Notes: generated by a model from the sequence alone, not told the origin. A DNA stretch of 64,000 nt from Paeniglutamicibacter sulfureus (GCF_039535115.1 NZ_BAAAWO010000001.1:372001-436000), one strand, 5' to 3'; shown: positions 8,180-16,990, counted from the stretch's first letter. Made by a program: numbers and translations.

Positions 8180-8757
8180 GTGGACTGGGCGCCGGCCGGG
8201 CACCCCGGCGCCTCGTCAGGCGCGTTCATCAGCGAATGCGCAGCACGGTCGAAGTAGTCCCAGAGCGTGTCTGCCTGCAACGGCGGCAGCTGAAGGGAAT
8301 CCACGGCGATGCGCATGTGGTGCAGCCAGACGTCGCGGTTGTGCGAATTGATGGTGTACGGCACGTGCCGCATGCGCAGGCGCGGGTGGCCACGGCGCTC
8401 GGAATAGGTCGTGGGGCCGCCCCAGTACTGCTCCAGGAACAATTGCAGGCGCATGGTCGCCGGGCGCAGGTCGGTCTCCGGGTACATGGCACGGAATTCC
8501 GCGTCCTCGCCGACCGATTCATAGAACTTCTCCGCCAGCTTGCGGAACGTCTCCCGGCCGCCGACCTGGGCGTAGAAGGTGCCCTCGTACTGGCTTGGGT
8601 CGTGGTCGTCGTTTGGCGTCAGGCGGCCCTCGGGCAGGCTGGCACTGAGCGAGGCGCCCACCGGGCGCAATTGCGCCACGGGCTTGCCGAGGCTCTGGCC
8701 GGCCGGCAACAGGACCGGCTTGGGGGTGGAATCTTGTTCCGGGTGGTTCGCGTTCAC
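8176..8757 (-). CDS. glbO: Group II truncated haemoglobin
   Basis: A 193-residue protein whose globin core spans about residues 58-180: TFYAQVGGRETFRKLAEKFY, FLEQYWGGPTTYSERRGHPR, LRMRHVPYTI and VWLHHMRIAV. The WGGP, the H..LRMRH stretch (proximal histidine region) and the Trp in the G helix are hallmarks of trHbO (group II) globins, which bind oxygen and related ligands and are linked to oxidative or nitrosative stress. A 55-residue Pro/Ser-rich N-terminal extension precedes the core. The GTG start at 8757 has AAAGGA upstream; a start nearer the core is possible. Confidence 0.9.
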   Translation of the reverse strand: MNANHPEQDSTPKPVLLPAGQSLGKPVAQLRPVGASLSASLPEGRLTPNDDHDPSQYEGTFYAQVGGRETFRKLAEKFYESVGEDAEFRAMYPETDLRPATMRLQLFLEQYWGGPTTYSERRGHPRLRMRHVPYTINSHNRDVWLHHMRIAVDSLQLPPLQADTLWDYFDRAAHSLMNAPDEAPGCPAGAQST

Positions 8758-8886
8758 GGCGGTGGTGTCCTTTCAGTTCCCGGCTGAGGCCCGGGACCCT
8801 TCAACGCCCATTATCCCGTGGAAGCGGTGCCGTCCGCCGGGCTTTCGCGCAGGGCGTGAGAACGCCGCCGACGGGCCACGGGCAGG

Positions 8887-9585
8887 CTACGGCGTTTTGC
8901 CCAGGTGCTTGAGCGCCTCGCGGATGGACAGCGGGCTCATCCGGGCCCGGTGTGCGTCGACCCAGGACCTTACCCAGGCGGGGTCGGTCTTGCCGTATTG
9001 CCGCAGCGCCCAGCCCAGTGCCTTTCGAATGAAGAACCACGTGTCGTCCAGGTTGGCTGCCAGGGCGTCATCGAGCAGGTCGGTGTCGGTGTGTTCACCC
9101 AGGTGCAGCTGGCAGATCATGGATTGGCGGCGCTTCCACCCATTGGCGTCCCGGGACCACTCGCGCATCATCGGGCCGATGGTTTCCGGATGGGCGCGCA
9201 GCAGCTCCCCGTAGCGCCGCGAACAACCGTCGACGATGTCCCACCAGGCGCCCTCGGTGACCATCCGCTCATACAGCGGCAGGAATTCCAGGCGCCCTCG
9301 GCAGGATGCGGCGGCACAGATCTCCTGGGCGGCGTACCAGTGTTCCCGGTGCGTGGCCTCGGAGAAGAGCTCGGTGGCAAGTGCCAGGCGGTCCGCGGCA
9401 CTTGCGGCACCCGTCTCCCGGGCGAAGTCGCGCGCGATGCGGCGCACCTCGGGGACCGGAACGCCCAGGAAGGGCTGCGTGGTCTTCATGTAGGCCTGTG
9501 CCGCCGCTGCCTTGCCGTCCACAATATGCGGCAGCAGCCTGGCGGTGAGCAGGTCAAGGGCCGAATGCGCCTGCCTCCCGTCCAT
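8887..9585 (-). CDS. DNA alkylation repair protein (AlkD family)
   Basis: A 232-residue all-helical HEAT-repeat-like protein. Recognisable parts are QPFLGVPVPEVRRIAR near the start, HREHWYAAQEICA, WWDIVDGCS and the AlkD-type segment TWFFIRKALGWALRQYGKTD close to the C-terminus. AlkD-family DNA glycosylases excise 3-methyladenine and 7-methylguanine by holding the distorted helix rather than by base flipping. It overlaps the end of the upstream OsmC gene by 32 bases, so the two are probably co-translated as a small stress-repair operon. Confidence 0.88.
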   Translation of the reverse strand: MDGRQAHSALDLLTARLLPHIVDGKAAAAQAYMKTTQPFLGVPVPEVRRIARDFARETGAASAADRLALATELFSEATHREHWYAAQEICAAASCRGRLEFLPLYERMVTEGAWWDIVDGCSRRYGELLRAHPETIGPMMREWSRDANGWKRRQSMICQLHLGEHTDTDLLDDALAANLDDTWFFIRKALGWALRQYGKTDPAWVRSWVDAHRARMSPLSIREALKHLGKTP

Positions 9586-10063
9586 GGTTCAGGGGCCCGG
9601 GGGGCACCGGGGCGTGGTGCACCGGGAAATTCACACTGCGGGCGATGAAGCAGACGGCGTTGGCCGCCGCATGCAGCGAGTCGGCAAGTTCGCGCTGGGA
9701 TTCGTCCTGCAGTGCCACGCGCGGGGCCAGGGTCGCCTCGAGGAACTCCCCGCTGCCGTCGCGGTTCAGTCGCAGCACCCCGGCGGCAGCGTCGGTGTAG
9801 CCGGTCACCACCACGGAGTGCTTCACCGCCACGTGCAGGTAGGAAAGCATGTGGCACTGGGACAGGGCGGCAAGCAGCAGCTGCTCCGGGTTCCAGCGGT
9901 CCTTGTCCCCGTGGAAGGTCGGGTCGGCGGTGCCGGGCAGGTCGGGCAGGCCGGCGGCGCGGATGACGTGGTCGCGTCCGTAGCTGCGGTACCCGGAGGT
10001 CCCTTGGCCGCGGTTGCCGGTCCAGGAAATGTCAACGCGATAGTTGTGCAGGGCCAGGTTCAT
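9554..10063 (-). CDS. OsmC/Ohr-family protein
   Basis: A 169-residue protein of the OsmC superfamily. The two redox cysteines are visible in LSQCHMLSYLH and ANAVCFIARSVNFPV, in the usual spacing on the long helices. Family members reduce organic hydroperoxides or related electrophiles. The ATG at 10063 has GGAG four bases upstream; open frame beyond it looks non-coding. It overlaps the AlkD gene downstream by 32 bases. Substrate and electron donor are not evident. Confidence 0.9.
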   Translation of the reverse strand: MNLALHNYRVDISWTGNRGQGTSGYRSYGRDHVIRAAGLPDLPGTADPTFHGDKDRWNPEQLLLAALSQCHMLSYLHVAVKHSVVVTGYTDAAAGVLRLNRDGSGEFLEATLAPRVALQDESQRELADSLHAAANAVCFIARSVNFPVHHAPVPPGPLNHGREAGAFGP

Positions 10064-10145
10064 GACTCCATTCTCGCCGCAGACGGGGGATGCCGGTGCA
10101 CATGACGCACCGACATCCACCCGAGTTTCCGCGGCCTCGGTGGCG

Positions 10146-12689
10146 CTAGGCGTCGGCGGCCTGGGCTGCCAGCGCGCGGACCACCGCATCGCGGCTTTCG
10201 ATGACCAGCCGTCGCAGGGCGGGGGAGTCCTCGCCCAGCGAATGCAGGAAGGCGTCGGTCTTGGCCAGCGTTTCCGGGGTGGTTTGCGCCGCAGGGTAGA
10301 GCCCGGTGACGATCTGCTGGGCAATCTCGTAACTCTTCGTTTCCCACACCGTGCCGGCTACGTCGAAGTACTCCTCGACGTAGCCGGCGATCAGGGCGGG
10401 ATCGTGCACGTGGTTGAAGCCGGTGATGGCGGCGCGCTGTTCGAGGTTCGAGAGCTTTCCGCCGATCACCGCATCCCAGGCCGCACGCTTGGCCTCGGGG
10501 GTGGGCATGGCGGCCCGTGCCGTGTGGGCGGACAGCTGCCCGGTGGAGGTGGCATCGCGTTCCAGCTCCGCCGCGATGGCCCCGGCGTCGGCGAGACCGC
10601 CGGCGGACAGGGAGGTCAGCAGGTCCCAGCGCATCTCCGCATCCACCTCCAGCCCCTCCAGCACAAGCTCGCCCGAGAGCAGCGCGGCCACGGCGTCGAG
10701 CTGTGGGCCGGTGTGCGCCAGGTGGGCGAAGGCGCCGACAAATTGCAGCTGTGCGTCGGAGCCTGCTTCCGCCGCCCGTGCCAGCTCCCAGAGCCGGTCG
10801 GCGGCGGCAAGGCGCGCCGCCGGGGCTCCCATGCGGTCGACGTAGTAGTCAAGGGCTGTATTCAGCTGGCGCAGCAGCACCATGATGACGGTGGAATCGG
10901 TTTCGTGCCCGATGTTGCCCAGCACCAGCTCCAGATAGGCGCGGGCAGGGGTCTCGGCGTCGCGGACCGCGTCCCAGGCAGCGCCCCAGACCAAGGTGCG
11001 CGGCAGGGATTGTTCGAAGTCCTTCAGGTGTGCGGTGGCGGTGGCCAGCGACTGCCCGTCCAGCCGGATCTTGGCATAGGCCAGGTCGTCGTCATTGACC
11101 AGCACCAGCGCCGGTCGCTTGCGCCCCACCAGGGCCGGGACGGCAGTGGTGGGGCCGGCCACGTCGAGTTCCTCGCGGTGCACGCGGATGAGCGACCCGG
11201 CGGCATCAAGGTCGTAGAAGCCCACGGCCAGGCGGTGCGGGCGGATCACCGGGTGTTCGGCGACTGCGGTCTGGGTGATGGAGAAATCGGTGATCAGTCC
11301 CGCATCGTCGGTGGAGATCACCGCGCGCAGCGTGTTGACTCCGGCGGTTTCCAGCCACAGCTTCGACCATTCTGACAGGTCGCGGCCGGAAGAGGCCTCA
11401 AGCTCGCGCATCAAGTCCGGCAGCTCGGTGTTGGACCAGGCGTGCTTGGCGAAGTAGCTGCGCACCCCGGCCATGAATTCCTCCTGGCCGACCCAGGCGA
11501 CCAGCTGGCGCAGCACCGAGGCGCCCTTGGCGTAGGTGATCCCGTCGAAGTTGACCTGCACGTCCTCGAGGTCGCGGATCTCGGCGACGATCGGGTGGGT
11601 TGAGGGCAGCTGGTCCTGGCGGTAGGCCCAGTTTTTCTCCAGGATGTTGAAGGTGGTCCACGAGGAGGTGAACTCGGTGTTCTGCGCGGCGGCGAGCGTC
11701 GACATGAACTCGGCGAAGGACTCGTTGAGCCAGAGGTCGTTCCACCAGCGCATGGTCACCAGGTCGCCGAACCACATGTGGGCCAGTTCATGCAGCACCG
11801 TGATGGCACGGCGTTCGACCATGGCATCGGTGGGACGGGACCTGAACACATAGGACTCCAGGAACGTCACCGCCCCGGCGTTCTCCATGGCCCCGGCGTT
11901 GAACTCCGGCACGAAGAGCTGGTCGTACTTTTCGAACGGGTACGGGGTGCCGAACTGCTTCTCGAAAAACTCGAAGCCCTGGCGGGTGAGCGTGAAGATG
12001 TTCTCCGCGTCCAGGTGCTCCATGAGCGAGGCGCGGGCGAAGACGCCCAGCGGGATCATCCGTCCGTCGCTGCTGGTCAGCTCGGAGCGGACGCATTGGT
12101 ACGGGCCGGCGATGAGCGCCGTGATGTACGAGGAGATGCGCGCCGTCGGCGCGAACGCCCACGTCTTGGCGCCGTCGTGGGCGTCGACCGGCACCGGGGT
12201 GGCGGCGTTGGAGATGACGTCCCAGTGCGCGGGTGCGGTGATCGTGAACGCGAAGGTGGCCTTCAGGTCGGGCTGCTCGAAGACCGCGAACATGCGCCGG
12301 GAATCGGGCACCTCGAACTGCGAGTACAGGTACACCTCGTCATCCACCGGGTCCACGAACCGGTGCAGGCCCTCGCCGGTGTTCATGTAGAGCGCATCGG
12401 CGTCGATGACCAGGGTGTTCTCCGCGGCGAGGCCCGGCAGAGCGATGCGCACGCCGTCGGAGACCTCGGCCGGGTCCAGCTCGGTGCCGTTGAGGTTCAC
12501 CGAGCGGACGGCATCGGTGACGGCGTCGATGAAGGATTCCGCGCCCTCGACGGCGGAGAAGCGGACGGTGGTGCGCGAGGAGTAGACGGTGTCGGACCCG
12601 GTCAAGTCCAGCTCGACGTCGTAGGAGTGGACGGTGATCAATGCGGCCCTGGTGCGGGCCTCTTCGCGGGTGAGGTTCATTCCTGGCAT
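10146..12689 (-). CDS. pepN: Aminopeptidase N (M1 family)
   Basis: An 847-residue zinc metallopeptidase, the normal length for actinobacterial PepN. The exopeptidase motif GAMENAG is around residue 263 and the zinc site HELAHMW around 298-304, with the third ligand Glu in NESFAEF some 20 residues on. N-terminal beta-saddle and C-terminal helical domains (DUF3358-like, with QLPRTLVWG-type repeats) complete the M1 layout. It removes N-terminal residues from peptides, downstream of Clp-type proteolysis. The ATG at 12689 has GAAAGG upstream; the next ATG (12680) is less well placed. It is divergent from the aspartate dehydrogenase gene. Confidence 0.95.
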   Translation of the reverse strand: MPGMNLTREEARTRAALITVHSYDVELDLTGSDTVYSSRTTVRFSAVEGAESFIDAVTDAVRSVNLNGTELDPAEVSDGVRIALPGLAAENTLVIDADALYMNTGEGLHRFVDPVDDEVYLYSQFEVPDSRRMFAVFEQPDLKATFAFTITAPAHWDVISNAATPVPVDAHDGAKTWAFAPTARISSYITALIAGPYQCVRSELTSSDGRMIPLGVFARASLMEHLDAENIFTLTRQGFEFFEKQFGTPYPFEKYDQLFVPEFNAGAMENAGAVTFLESYVFRSRPTDAMVERRAITVLHELAHMWFGDLVTMRWWNDLWLNESFAEFMSTLAAAQNTEFTSSWTTFNILEKNWAYRQDQLPSTHPIVAEIRDLEDVQVNFDGITYAKGASVLRQLVAWVGQEEFMAGVRSYFAKHAWSNTELPDLMRELEASSGRDLSEWSKLWLETAGVNTLRAVISTDDAGLITDFSITQTAVAEHPVIRPHRLAVGFYDLDAAGSLIRVHREELDVAGPTTAVPALVGRKRPALVLVNDDDLAYAKIRLDGQSLATATAHLKDFEQSLPRTLVWGAAWDAVRDAETPARAYLELVLGNIGHETDSTVIMVLLRQLNTALDYYVDRMGAPAARLAAADRLWELARAAEAGSDAQLQFVGAFAHLAHTGPQLDAVAALLSGELVLEGLEVDAEMRWDLLTSLSAGGLADAGAIAAELERDATSTGQLSAHTARAAMPTPEAKRAAWDAVIGGKLSNLEQRAAITGFNHVHDPALIAGYVEEYFDVAGTVWETKSYEIAQQIVTGLYPAAQTTPETLAKTDAFLHSLGEDSPALRRLVIESRDAVVRALAAQAADA

Positions 12690-12875
12690 GGTCGCTGACG
12701 CGCCTTTCGATGGTTGCCGGTGGCGAAAATCTTGGTGTTTCGGGCCTGCCACCCGGCGCGGCGCCGCGGCGGTGTGGATTGCGGGGCGGCGCCGGAGTGT
12801 GAAACAAGCCTTGAACAGTGTGCCTATTGTCTCACCAACACCCCACGGTGCCGCAAGTGGCGCGGGACTGGTTTG

Positions 12876-13709
12876 ATGGATGACATGGGAATTGATGTGG
12901 TTCTTCTGGGATATGGCGCAATCGGCCGGGCTGTCCACCGGATGCTGGCGCCTCATGCGCAGGACGTGCGGGTGCTCGGGGTGCTTGACCGGGCCGCGCT
13001 GGAGGGCCGGACCGGAGCGACCCGCGTGGCCGGGCCCGACGGGCACTTGGTCCCGGTGATGGATCTGGAAACCGCCACGGAACGGGCCGATGTCATTGTT
13101 GAATGCGCCTCCCCGGCGGCGGTGCGCACCTATGGCCCCGGGATTCTCGGGGCGGGCACCGACCTGCTCGTCGCCTCCCTGGGGGCGCTTGTCGATGACC
13201 GGCTGCGCGCCACGTTACTGGAGGAAGGGCCCGGACGCTGCCACCTGTCCACCGGCGCCATCGGCGGGCTGGACCTCGTCCGGGCCTCGGCGGGGACCAT
13301 CGAGCGCATCGCCCTGGGCACGCGCAAGGCGCCGGCGGCACTGTTGCACCCGGGACTGGCGGATGAACTGCGGGAATCGATTGCCGCGGCGGGGGCCGCG
13401 GGCGTGCCCCGCCACGTCTTTGGCGGTTCCGTGGCCGATGCCGTCCGGCATTTTCCCTCCAACATCAACGTTGCGGCGGCGCTGGGGCTGGCGGCCGGGG
13501 ACATGGGCCTGGTCCGCGTTGACATCGTTGCCGATCCGGGCGCGACGCTGACCAGCCATGTGATCGAGATGCGCGGGCACGGCGGGAATTACAGGTTCGC
13601 GATCGAGAATTTCCCGGACCCTGCCAACCCCGCCACCAGCGTCCTGACCGCGCGCTCGATGGTCTCCGGCCTGCTTCGGTTGGGCGGGCGGGGGCCGCAC
13701 TTCATCTAG
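12876..13709 (+). CDS. Aspartate dehydrogenase-like protein (NadX/DUF108)
   Basis: About 277 residues. The N-terminus is a Rossmann fold (VVLLGYGAIGRAVHRML), followed by IVECASPAAVR and a C-terminal domain with NINVAAALGLAAGDMG, the active-site region EMRGHGGNYRFAIEN and ARSMVSGLLRL. Aspartate dehydrogenase converts L-aspartate to iminoaspartate/oxaloacetate with NAD(P) and can feed NAD synthesis. No nadA or nadC is nearby, so the role is not confirmed by context. ATGs at 12876 and 12885 are both possible; neither has a strong ribosome-binding site. Confidence 0.85.
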   Translation: MDDMGIDVVLLGYGAIGRAVHRMLAPHAQDVRVLGVLDRAALEGRTGATRVAGPDGHLVPVMDLETATERADVIVECASPAAVRTYGPGILGAGTDLLVASLGALVDDRLRATLLEEGPGRCHLSTGAIGGLDLVRASAGTIERIALGTRKAPAALLHPGLADELRESIAAAGAAGVPRHVFGGSVADAVRHFPSNINVAAALGLAAGDMGLVRVDIVADPGATLTSHVIEMRGHGGNYRFAIENFPDPANPATSVLTARSMVSGLLRLGGRGPHFI

Positions 13710-13793
13710 CGGCCGCACCCCCGCACTCGCTCGCCTTGCGGGTTTCGGCTTCGTCATCGTGGTGGATCGCCGGCGCCCGGCGGGTCATCGACT

Positions 13794-13822
13794 TAGTGCC
13801 ATGCTGCACCCGGGGCTAGGCT
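13794..13822 (+). promoter_or_regulatory. Probable promoter of rpiB-nei
   Basis: TTAGTG (13793-13798) and TAGGCT (13817-13822) are separated by 18 bases and lie about 40 bases before the rpiB start. Both boxes deviate from consensus. Confidence 0.4.
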
Positions 13823-13864
13823 TGTGCCTGCATCTTCCCCCTCCACGGTCTAAGGACACAACAC

Positions 13865-14338
13865 ATGCGCGTTCACATTGCCACCGACCACGCAGGCCTC
13901 GAGCTCAGCGCCCACCTCATCGAACACCTCCGCGCCAAGGGCTACGAGATGGTCGACCACGGTCCCACCGCATACGACGCCGAGGACGACTACCCCTCCT
14001 TCTGCATCAATGCTGCCCTTGCCGTTGTTGCCGACCGGGCCGCCGGCCTGGACTCGCTGGGCATCGTGCTGGGCGGCTCGGGCAACGGAGAGCAGATCGC
14101 CGCCAACAAGGTCGTGGGCATCCGCGCCGCACTGGCCTGGAACCTCGACACTGCGCGCCTGGCCCGCGAACACAACGACGCCAACGTCGTGGCGGTCGGC
14201 GGTCGCCAGCACTCGTTGGTGGAAGCCACCGGCATCATCGAGGCCTTCTTGTCCGAGCCGTTTTCCAATGTCGAGCGCCACATTCGCCGCATCGGCAAGA
14301 TCGCCACCTACGAAACCACCGGCGAGGTCGTGGCCTAA
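13865..14338 (+). CDS. rpiB: Ribose-5-phosphate isomerase B
   Basis: A 157-residue RpiB of the actinobacterial type, interconverting ribulose 5-phosphate and ribose 5-phosphate in the pentose phosphate pathway. Visible features are the N-terminal MRVHIATDHAGLEL, the phosphate/active-site loop GIVLGGSGNGEQIAANKV (Glu in place of the catalytic Cys of E. coli RpiB, as in mycobacteria) and AREHNDANVVAVGGRQ. AAGGA lies eight bases before the ATG. It is followed after 20 bases by nei, the same pairing as rpiB and nei2 in mycobacteria. Confidence 0.96.
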   Translation: MRVHIATDHAGLELSAHLIEHLRAKGYEMVDHGPTAYDAEDDYPSFCINAALAVVADRAAGLDSLGIVLGGSGNGEQIAANKVVGIRAALAWNLDTARLAREHNDANVVAVGGRQHSLVEATGIIEAFLSEPFSNVERHIRRIGKIATYETTGEVVA

Positions 14339-14358
14339 CGTCGCCACGGAACACCACC

Positions 14359-15321
14359 ATGCCCGAAGGCCACTCCGTACACCGACTCGCCCGCCAATTT
14401 GACGACGTCTTTGGCGGGCAAGTCCTTGCCGTCTCCTCCCCGCAGGGCCGCTTCGCACCAGCGGCCAGGCTGATCGACGCCCAACGACTCATCTCCTCCC
14501 ACGCGCACGGCAAGCAGCTTTTCCTGGGTTTCGAAAACGACCTGGTGCTGCGGGTGCACCTGGGACTCTATGGCGCCTGGAGTTTTGGCGGGGACGAACA
14601 CTTCTCCGGCGCCTCCTCGATCGGCGCCCCGCGCAAGGTGGGGGAGAGCGAGCAGGGGCCCGACGAAGAGGCGGGCCCCTATGCCGGCCCGCCCGAGCCG
14701 GTGGGCCAGGTGCGCGCTCGTCTGGTGTCCGAGCACGGCTGGGCGGACCTGCGCGGGCCCAGCGCCTGCGAGGTGCTCACCCGGGAACAGGTGCTGGCGG
14801 TGCGTGCCAAACTTGGGCCCGACCCTCTGGTGGCCGCCGCCGGCGAATTCAACCTGGCCAAGGGCAGGGGCTCCACGGAGGCGAACGAAGCCGCTGCGCG
14901 TGCGGCGCGCAAGGACTTCGTGGCGCGCCTGGCACGCAAGAGAACCCCGATCGGAACCACCCTGATGGACCAAGGCGTGCTGGCGGGGGTGGGCAACATC
15001 TACCGCGCCGAAACACTCTTTCGCACCCGGATCGACCCGTATCTGCCCAGCAACGAGCTGTCCTCACGAAAGGCCGGGATCCTGTGGGACGACATCGTCT
15101 CGATCATGGGCGATGGGGTCCGCGACGGAAAAATCATCACCACCCGGGCCGAACACCGCGACGAGTCCGGACCGCTGTGGCCGGAGAACGCCTACTACAC
15201 CTACCAGCGGCAGGGACGCGGGTGCCGCATCTGCAGCGCCACCATTTCGCTGGCCGAGGTCGCGGCACGCAAGCTCTACTGGTGCCCGGGCTGCCAGCCG
15301 CCGGCACGGTCCCGGAACTGA
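14359..15321 (+). CDS. nei: Fpg/Nei-family DNA glycosylase (endonuclease VIII type)
   Basis: A 320-residue base-excision repair glycosylase/AP lyase. The catalytic N-terminus is MPEGHSVHR (Pro2 nucleophile and Glu3 after Met removal). The helix-two-turn-helix is in GTTLMDQGVLAGVGNIYRAE, and the C-terminal zinc finger is CRIC...YWCPGC. It removes oxidised bases and cuts the abasic site. A low-similarity insert at about residues 85-115 (acidic, SEQGPDEEAGPYAGPPEP) separates N-domain strands. It is the second gene of an rpiB-nei operon. Confidence 0.94.
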   Translation: MPEGHSVHRLARQFDDVFGGQVLAVSSPQGRFAPAARLIDAQRLISSHAHGKQLFLGFENDLVLRVHLGLYGAWSFGGDEHFSGASSIGAPRKVGESEQGPDEEAGPYAGPPEPVGQVRARLVSEHGWADLRGPSACEVLTREQVLAVRAKLGPDPLVAAAGEFNLAKGRGSTEANEAAARAARKDFVARLARKRTPIGTTLMDQGVLAGVGNIYRAETLFRTRIDPYLPSNELSSRKAGILWDDIVSIMGDGVRDGKIITTRAEHRDESGPLWPENAYYTYQRQGRGCRICSATISLAEVAARKLYWCPGCQPPARSRN

Positions 15322-15398
15322 ACGGCTCGGCGGACATGGCCCCGTCCGATTCGCGAACAAGCGGATTGACAAGGATCTGTGCAGTTTCGGACCCTGAT

Positions 15399-15428
15399 TT
15401 GCGCAGCGTGGAATGGTGGTGCTAAGGT
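15399..15428 (+). promoter_or_regulatory. Promoter of tRNA-Gly
   Basis: TTGCGC (15399-15404), an 18-base spacer and TAAGGT (15423-15428) lie 34 bases before the tRNA-Gly gene, consistent with a sigma-A promoter. Confidence 0.55.
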
Positions 15429-15462
15429 TTTATCCGTTGCCACCGACGAGGTGGGCAAATGC

Positions 15463-15536
15463 GGGGATGTAGCTTAGTGGTAAAGCCTCAGTCTTCCAAA
15501 CTGATGATGCGGGTTCGATTCCCGTCATCCCCTCCA
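15463..15536 (+). tRNA. tRNA-Gly (anticodon TCC), CCA encoded
   Basis: Acceptor stem GGGGATG/CATCCCC, anticodon loop CTTCCAA (anticodon TCC), TTCGATTC T-loop, discriminator T and an encoded CCA (15534-15536). The last 15 bases, plus one more, are the left copy of a 16-bp direct repeat flanking the insertion element that follows, so the gene is intact but its natural terminator now lies about 1.5 kb away. Confidence 0.97.
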
Positions 15537-15537
15537 A
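15522..15537 (+). repeat. Left 16-bp direct repeat (target duplication) at the tRNA-Gly end
   Basis: CCGTCATCCCCTCCAA is identical to 17019-17034. It covers the 3' end of tRNA-Gly including CCA and directly abuts the element's TGT end. This is best read as a target-site duplication. Confidence 0.85.
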
Positions 15538-15540
15538 TGT

Positions 15541-15579
15541 GATGTCGCGGGACATGGTTCATATATGTCCCGCGACATC
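15541..15579. repeat. Perfect 15-bp inverted repeat at the left end of the element
   Basis: GATGTCGCGGGACAT (15541-15555) and its exact complement (15565-15579) are separated by nine bases. Each arm contains the dodecamer TGTCSCGSGACA seen elsewhere in the element, so this is either a paired transposase-binding site or a transcription-blocking hairpin at the element's edge. Confidence 0.8.
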
Positions 15580-15702
15580 GTTCGTTAAGATGGGTCTCCG
15601 GTTTTTGCCGGGGACTTTTTCTTTTTCCCTTGGATGTCCCGCGACATCGTTCCTTAGGTTTGGTCTTCGGTTTCTTCCGGGGGCTTTTTCTTTTTGCCTT
15701 GG
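15565..15702. repeat. Imperfect tandem duplication (2 x 69 bp) of the element's left end
   Basis: Units 15565-15633 and 15634-15702 both start ATGTCCCGCGACATCGTTC and match at about 60 of 69 positions by eye. The inner unit includes the last codons and stop of the transposase gene (basic KKKKPPEE tail); the outer unit is a non-coding copy with the same T-rich stretch. It looks like a duplicated end of the element. Confidence 0.75.
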
Positions 15703-16841
15703 TAGTCCTTGGTGGCGTCCAGGGCATACTCGCCGAGAATTATTCCGCTGCCGGTTTCGAACACGGTGGCGTCGTTGTCGGCCACGAGAATCGTGACGCT
15801 CTTCCCGATGCCTTCCCGGCCCAGGCCCAGGTGCAGCAGCCTGCCGTGGTGGCGCAGGGAGACCTTGCCGGTGGCATCGATCCTGTCGGTTCGCACGCGG
15901 TAGTGCTGCCCCGCGTGGTGGCCCTGCGGGATGGCCTTTGGCCTGGCCGTGTAGGCCTGGTCCGGGGTTCGCCTCTCCAGCGCTCGGTGGGGCCGCTCGG
16001 TGTTGTAGATCCGGGCGAAGAGCTCCAGGTCCGTGTTGAGCTGCTCCAGCGTCCCCGCGGGGTCCCGGGTGGCCAGCCAGCGCTTGAGCGTCTGGTGGAA
16101 CCGCTCGATCTTCCCCTGGGTTTGCGGGTGGTTGGGCATGCCGTTCTTCTGCACGATCCCCAGGTCCCGCAGCGTCCGCTCAAAGCCGTTTAGCCCGCCC
16201 CGGCCCCCGGCGAACCGGGCGGTGTAGACCAGGCCGTTGTCGGTCAGCGTGGAACCCGGGAATCCATGGGTGTCGGCGGTCTGCAGGAACGCTTCGAGCA
16301 CCACGGGCCCGGTCACCGGCCGGTGGGCCGTGCAATAGAGCAGGAAGCGGGAGTGGTCGTCCAGGAAGTTCAGGATCTCCACGTCGCTGCCGTCGGCCAG
16401 CGTCCAGTGGGTGAAGTCGGATTGCCAGGTCTCGTTGGGTTGCTCGGCCTCGAAGCGGTGCCAAGAAGCGCGCGGGCGCTTGCGTGGCTGGTCCGCCACC
16501 AGGGACTCGGCGCGCAGGATGCGGTGGATGGTGGAGGCCGCCGGCACCGCGAGGCCTTCCCGGCGCAGGTGCCAGGCGATGGTCTGGGCCCCGGAGTCAA
16601 GACCCCTGGCCGTCAGCTCGCGGCGCAGGGCCAGGATGCGTTCCTGCACGGCGCCAGTGGTGGTTTGGGGGCTGGAGAGCGGGCGCCTGGATCGTGGTTC
16701 CAGCCCCTCGTCCCCCTGAGCGCGGTGCCGGCGCATCAATTCGTAGACCCAGCGCCGGCTGACCCCGAAGTGCTCGGCTGCCTGCGCGGGGGTGAGGCGA
16801 CCCTGGACGATGGACTGGATGATGAGGTTGTTTTTTCCCAT
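15654..16841 (-). CDS. IS481-family transposase
   Basis: A 395-residue DDE transposase. Residues 1-60 form helix-turn-helix segments (RLTPAQAAEHFGVSRRWVYE); residues 60-125 continue the DNA-binding region. The catalytic core carries Asp in WQSDFTHW (about 146), Asp in LTDNGLVYTA (about 200) and Glu in GKIERFHQTLK (about 243), followed by FARIYNTERPHRAL, typical of IS481. The C-terminus (residues 300-395) ends in a lysine-rich, acidic tail. It cuts and pastes or copies its own element by binding the terminal repeats. GGAG precedes the ATG at 16841. No frameshift or internal stop is seen. Confidence 0.94.
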   Translation of the reverse strand: MGKNNLIIQSIVQGRLTPAQAAEHFGVSRRWVYELMRRHRAQGDEGLEPRSRRPLSSPQTTTGAVQERILALRRELTARGLDSGAQTIAWHLRREGLAVPAASTIHRILRAESLVADQPRKRPRASWHRFEAEQPNETWQSDFTHWTLADGSDVEILNFLDDHSRFLLYCTAHRPVTGPVVLEAFLQTADTHGFPGSTLTDNGLVYTARFAGGRGGLNGFERTLRDLGIVQKNGMPNHPQTQGKIERFHQTLKRWLATRDPAGTLEQLNTDLELFARIYNTERPHRALERRTPDQAYTARPKAIPQGHHAGQHYRVRTDRIDATGKVSLRHHGRLLHLGLGREGIGKSVTILVADNDATVFETGSGIILGEYALDATKDYQGKKKKPPEETEDQT

Positions 16842-16942
16842 GGTCCATCGTCTCCGCGTATGAACGATGTCGCGAGAGATGGGCGGGGATTATTGGTAGA
16901 CCCATGTCGCGCCACAGCGGCCCACCACCAGAATGGGCTTCA

Positions 16943-16990
16943 TGTCCCGCGACACCGCTGCACTGTCACTGTGCACGATGTCCCGCGACA
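16943..16990. repeat. Two copies of TGTCCCGCGACA at the right end of the element
   Basis: Exact copies at 16943-16954 and 16979-16990, with degenerate relatives TGTCGCGAGAGA at 16869 and TGTCGCGCCACA at 16905. The same dodecamer or its complement occurs at 15543, 15566 and 15635 near the left end. The distribution at both ends and absence from the middle suggests binding sites for the transposase. Confidence 0.75.
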
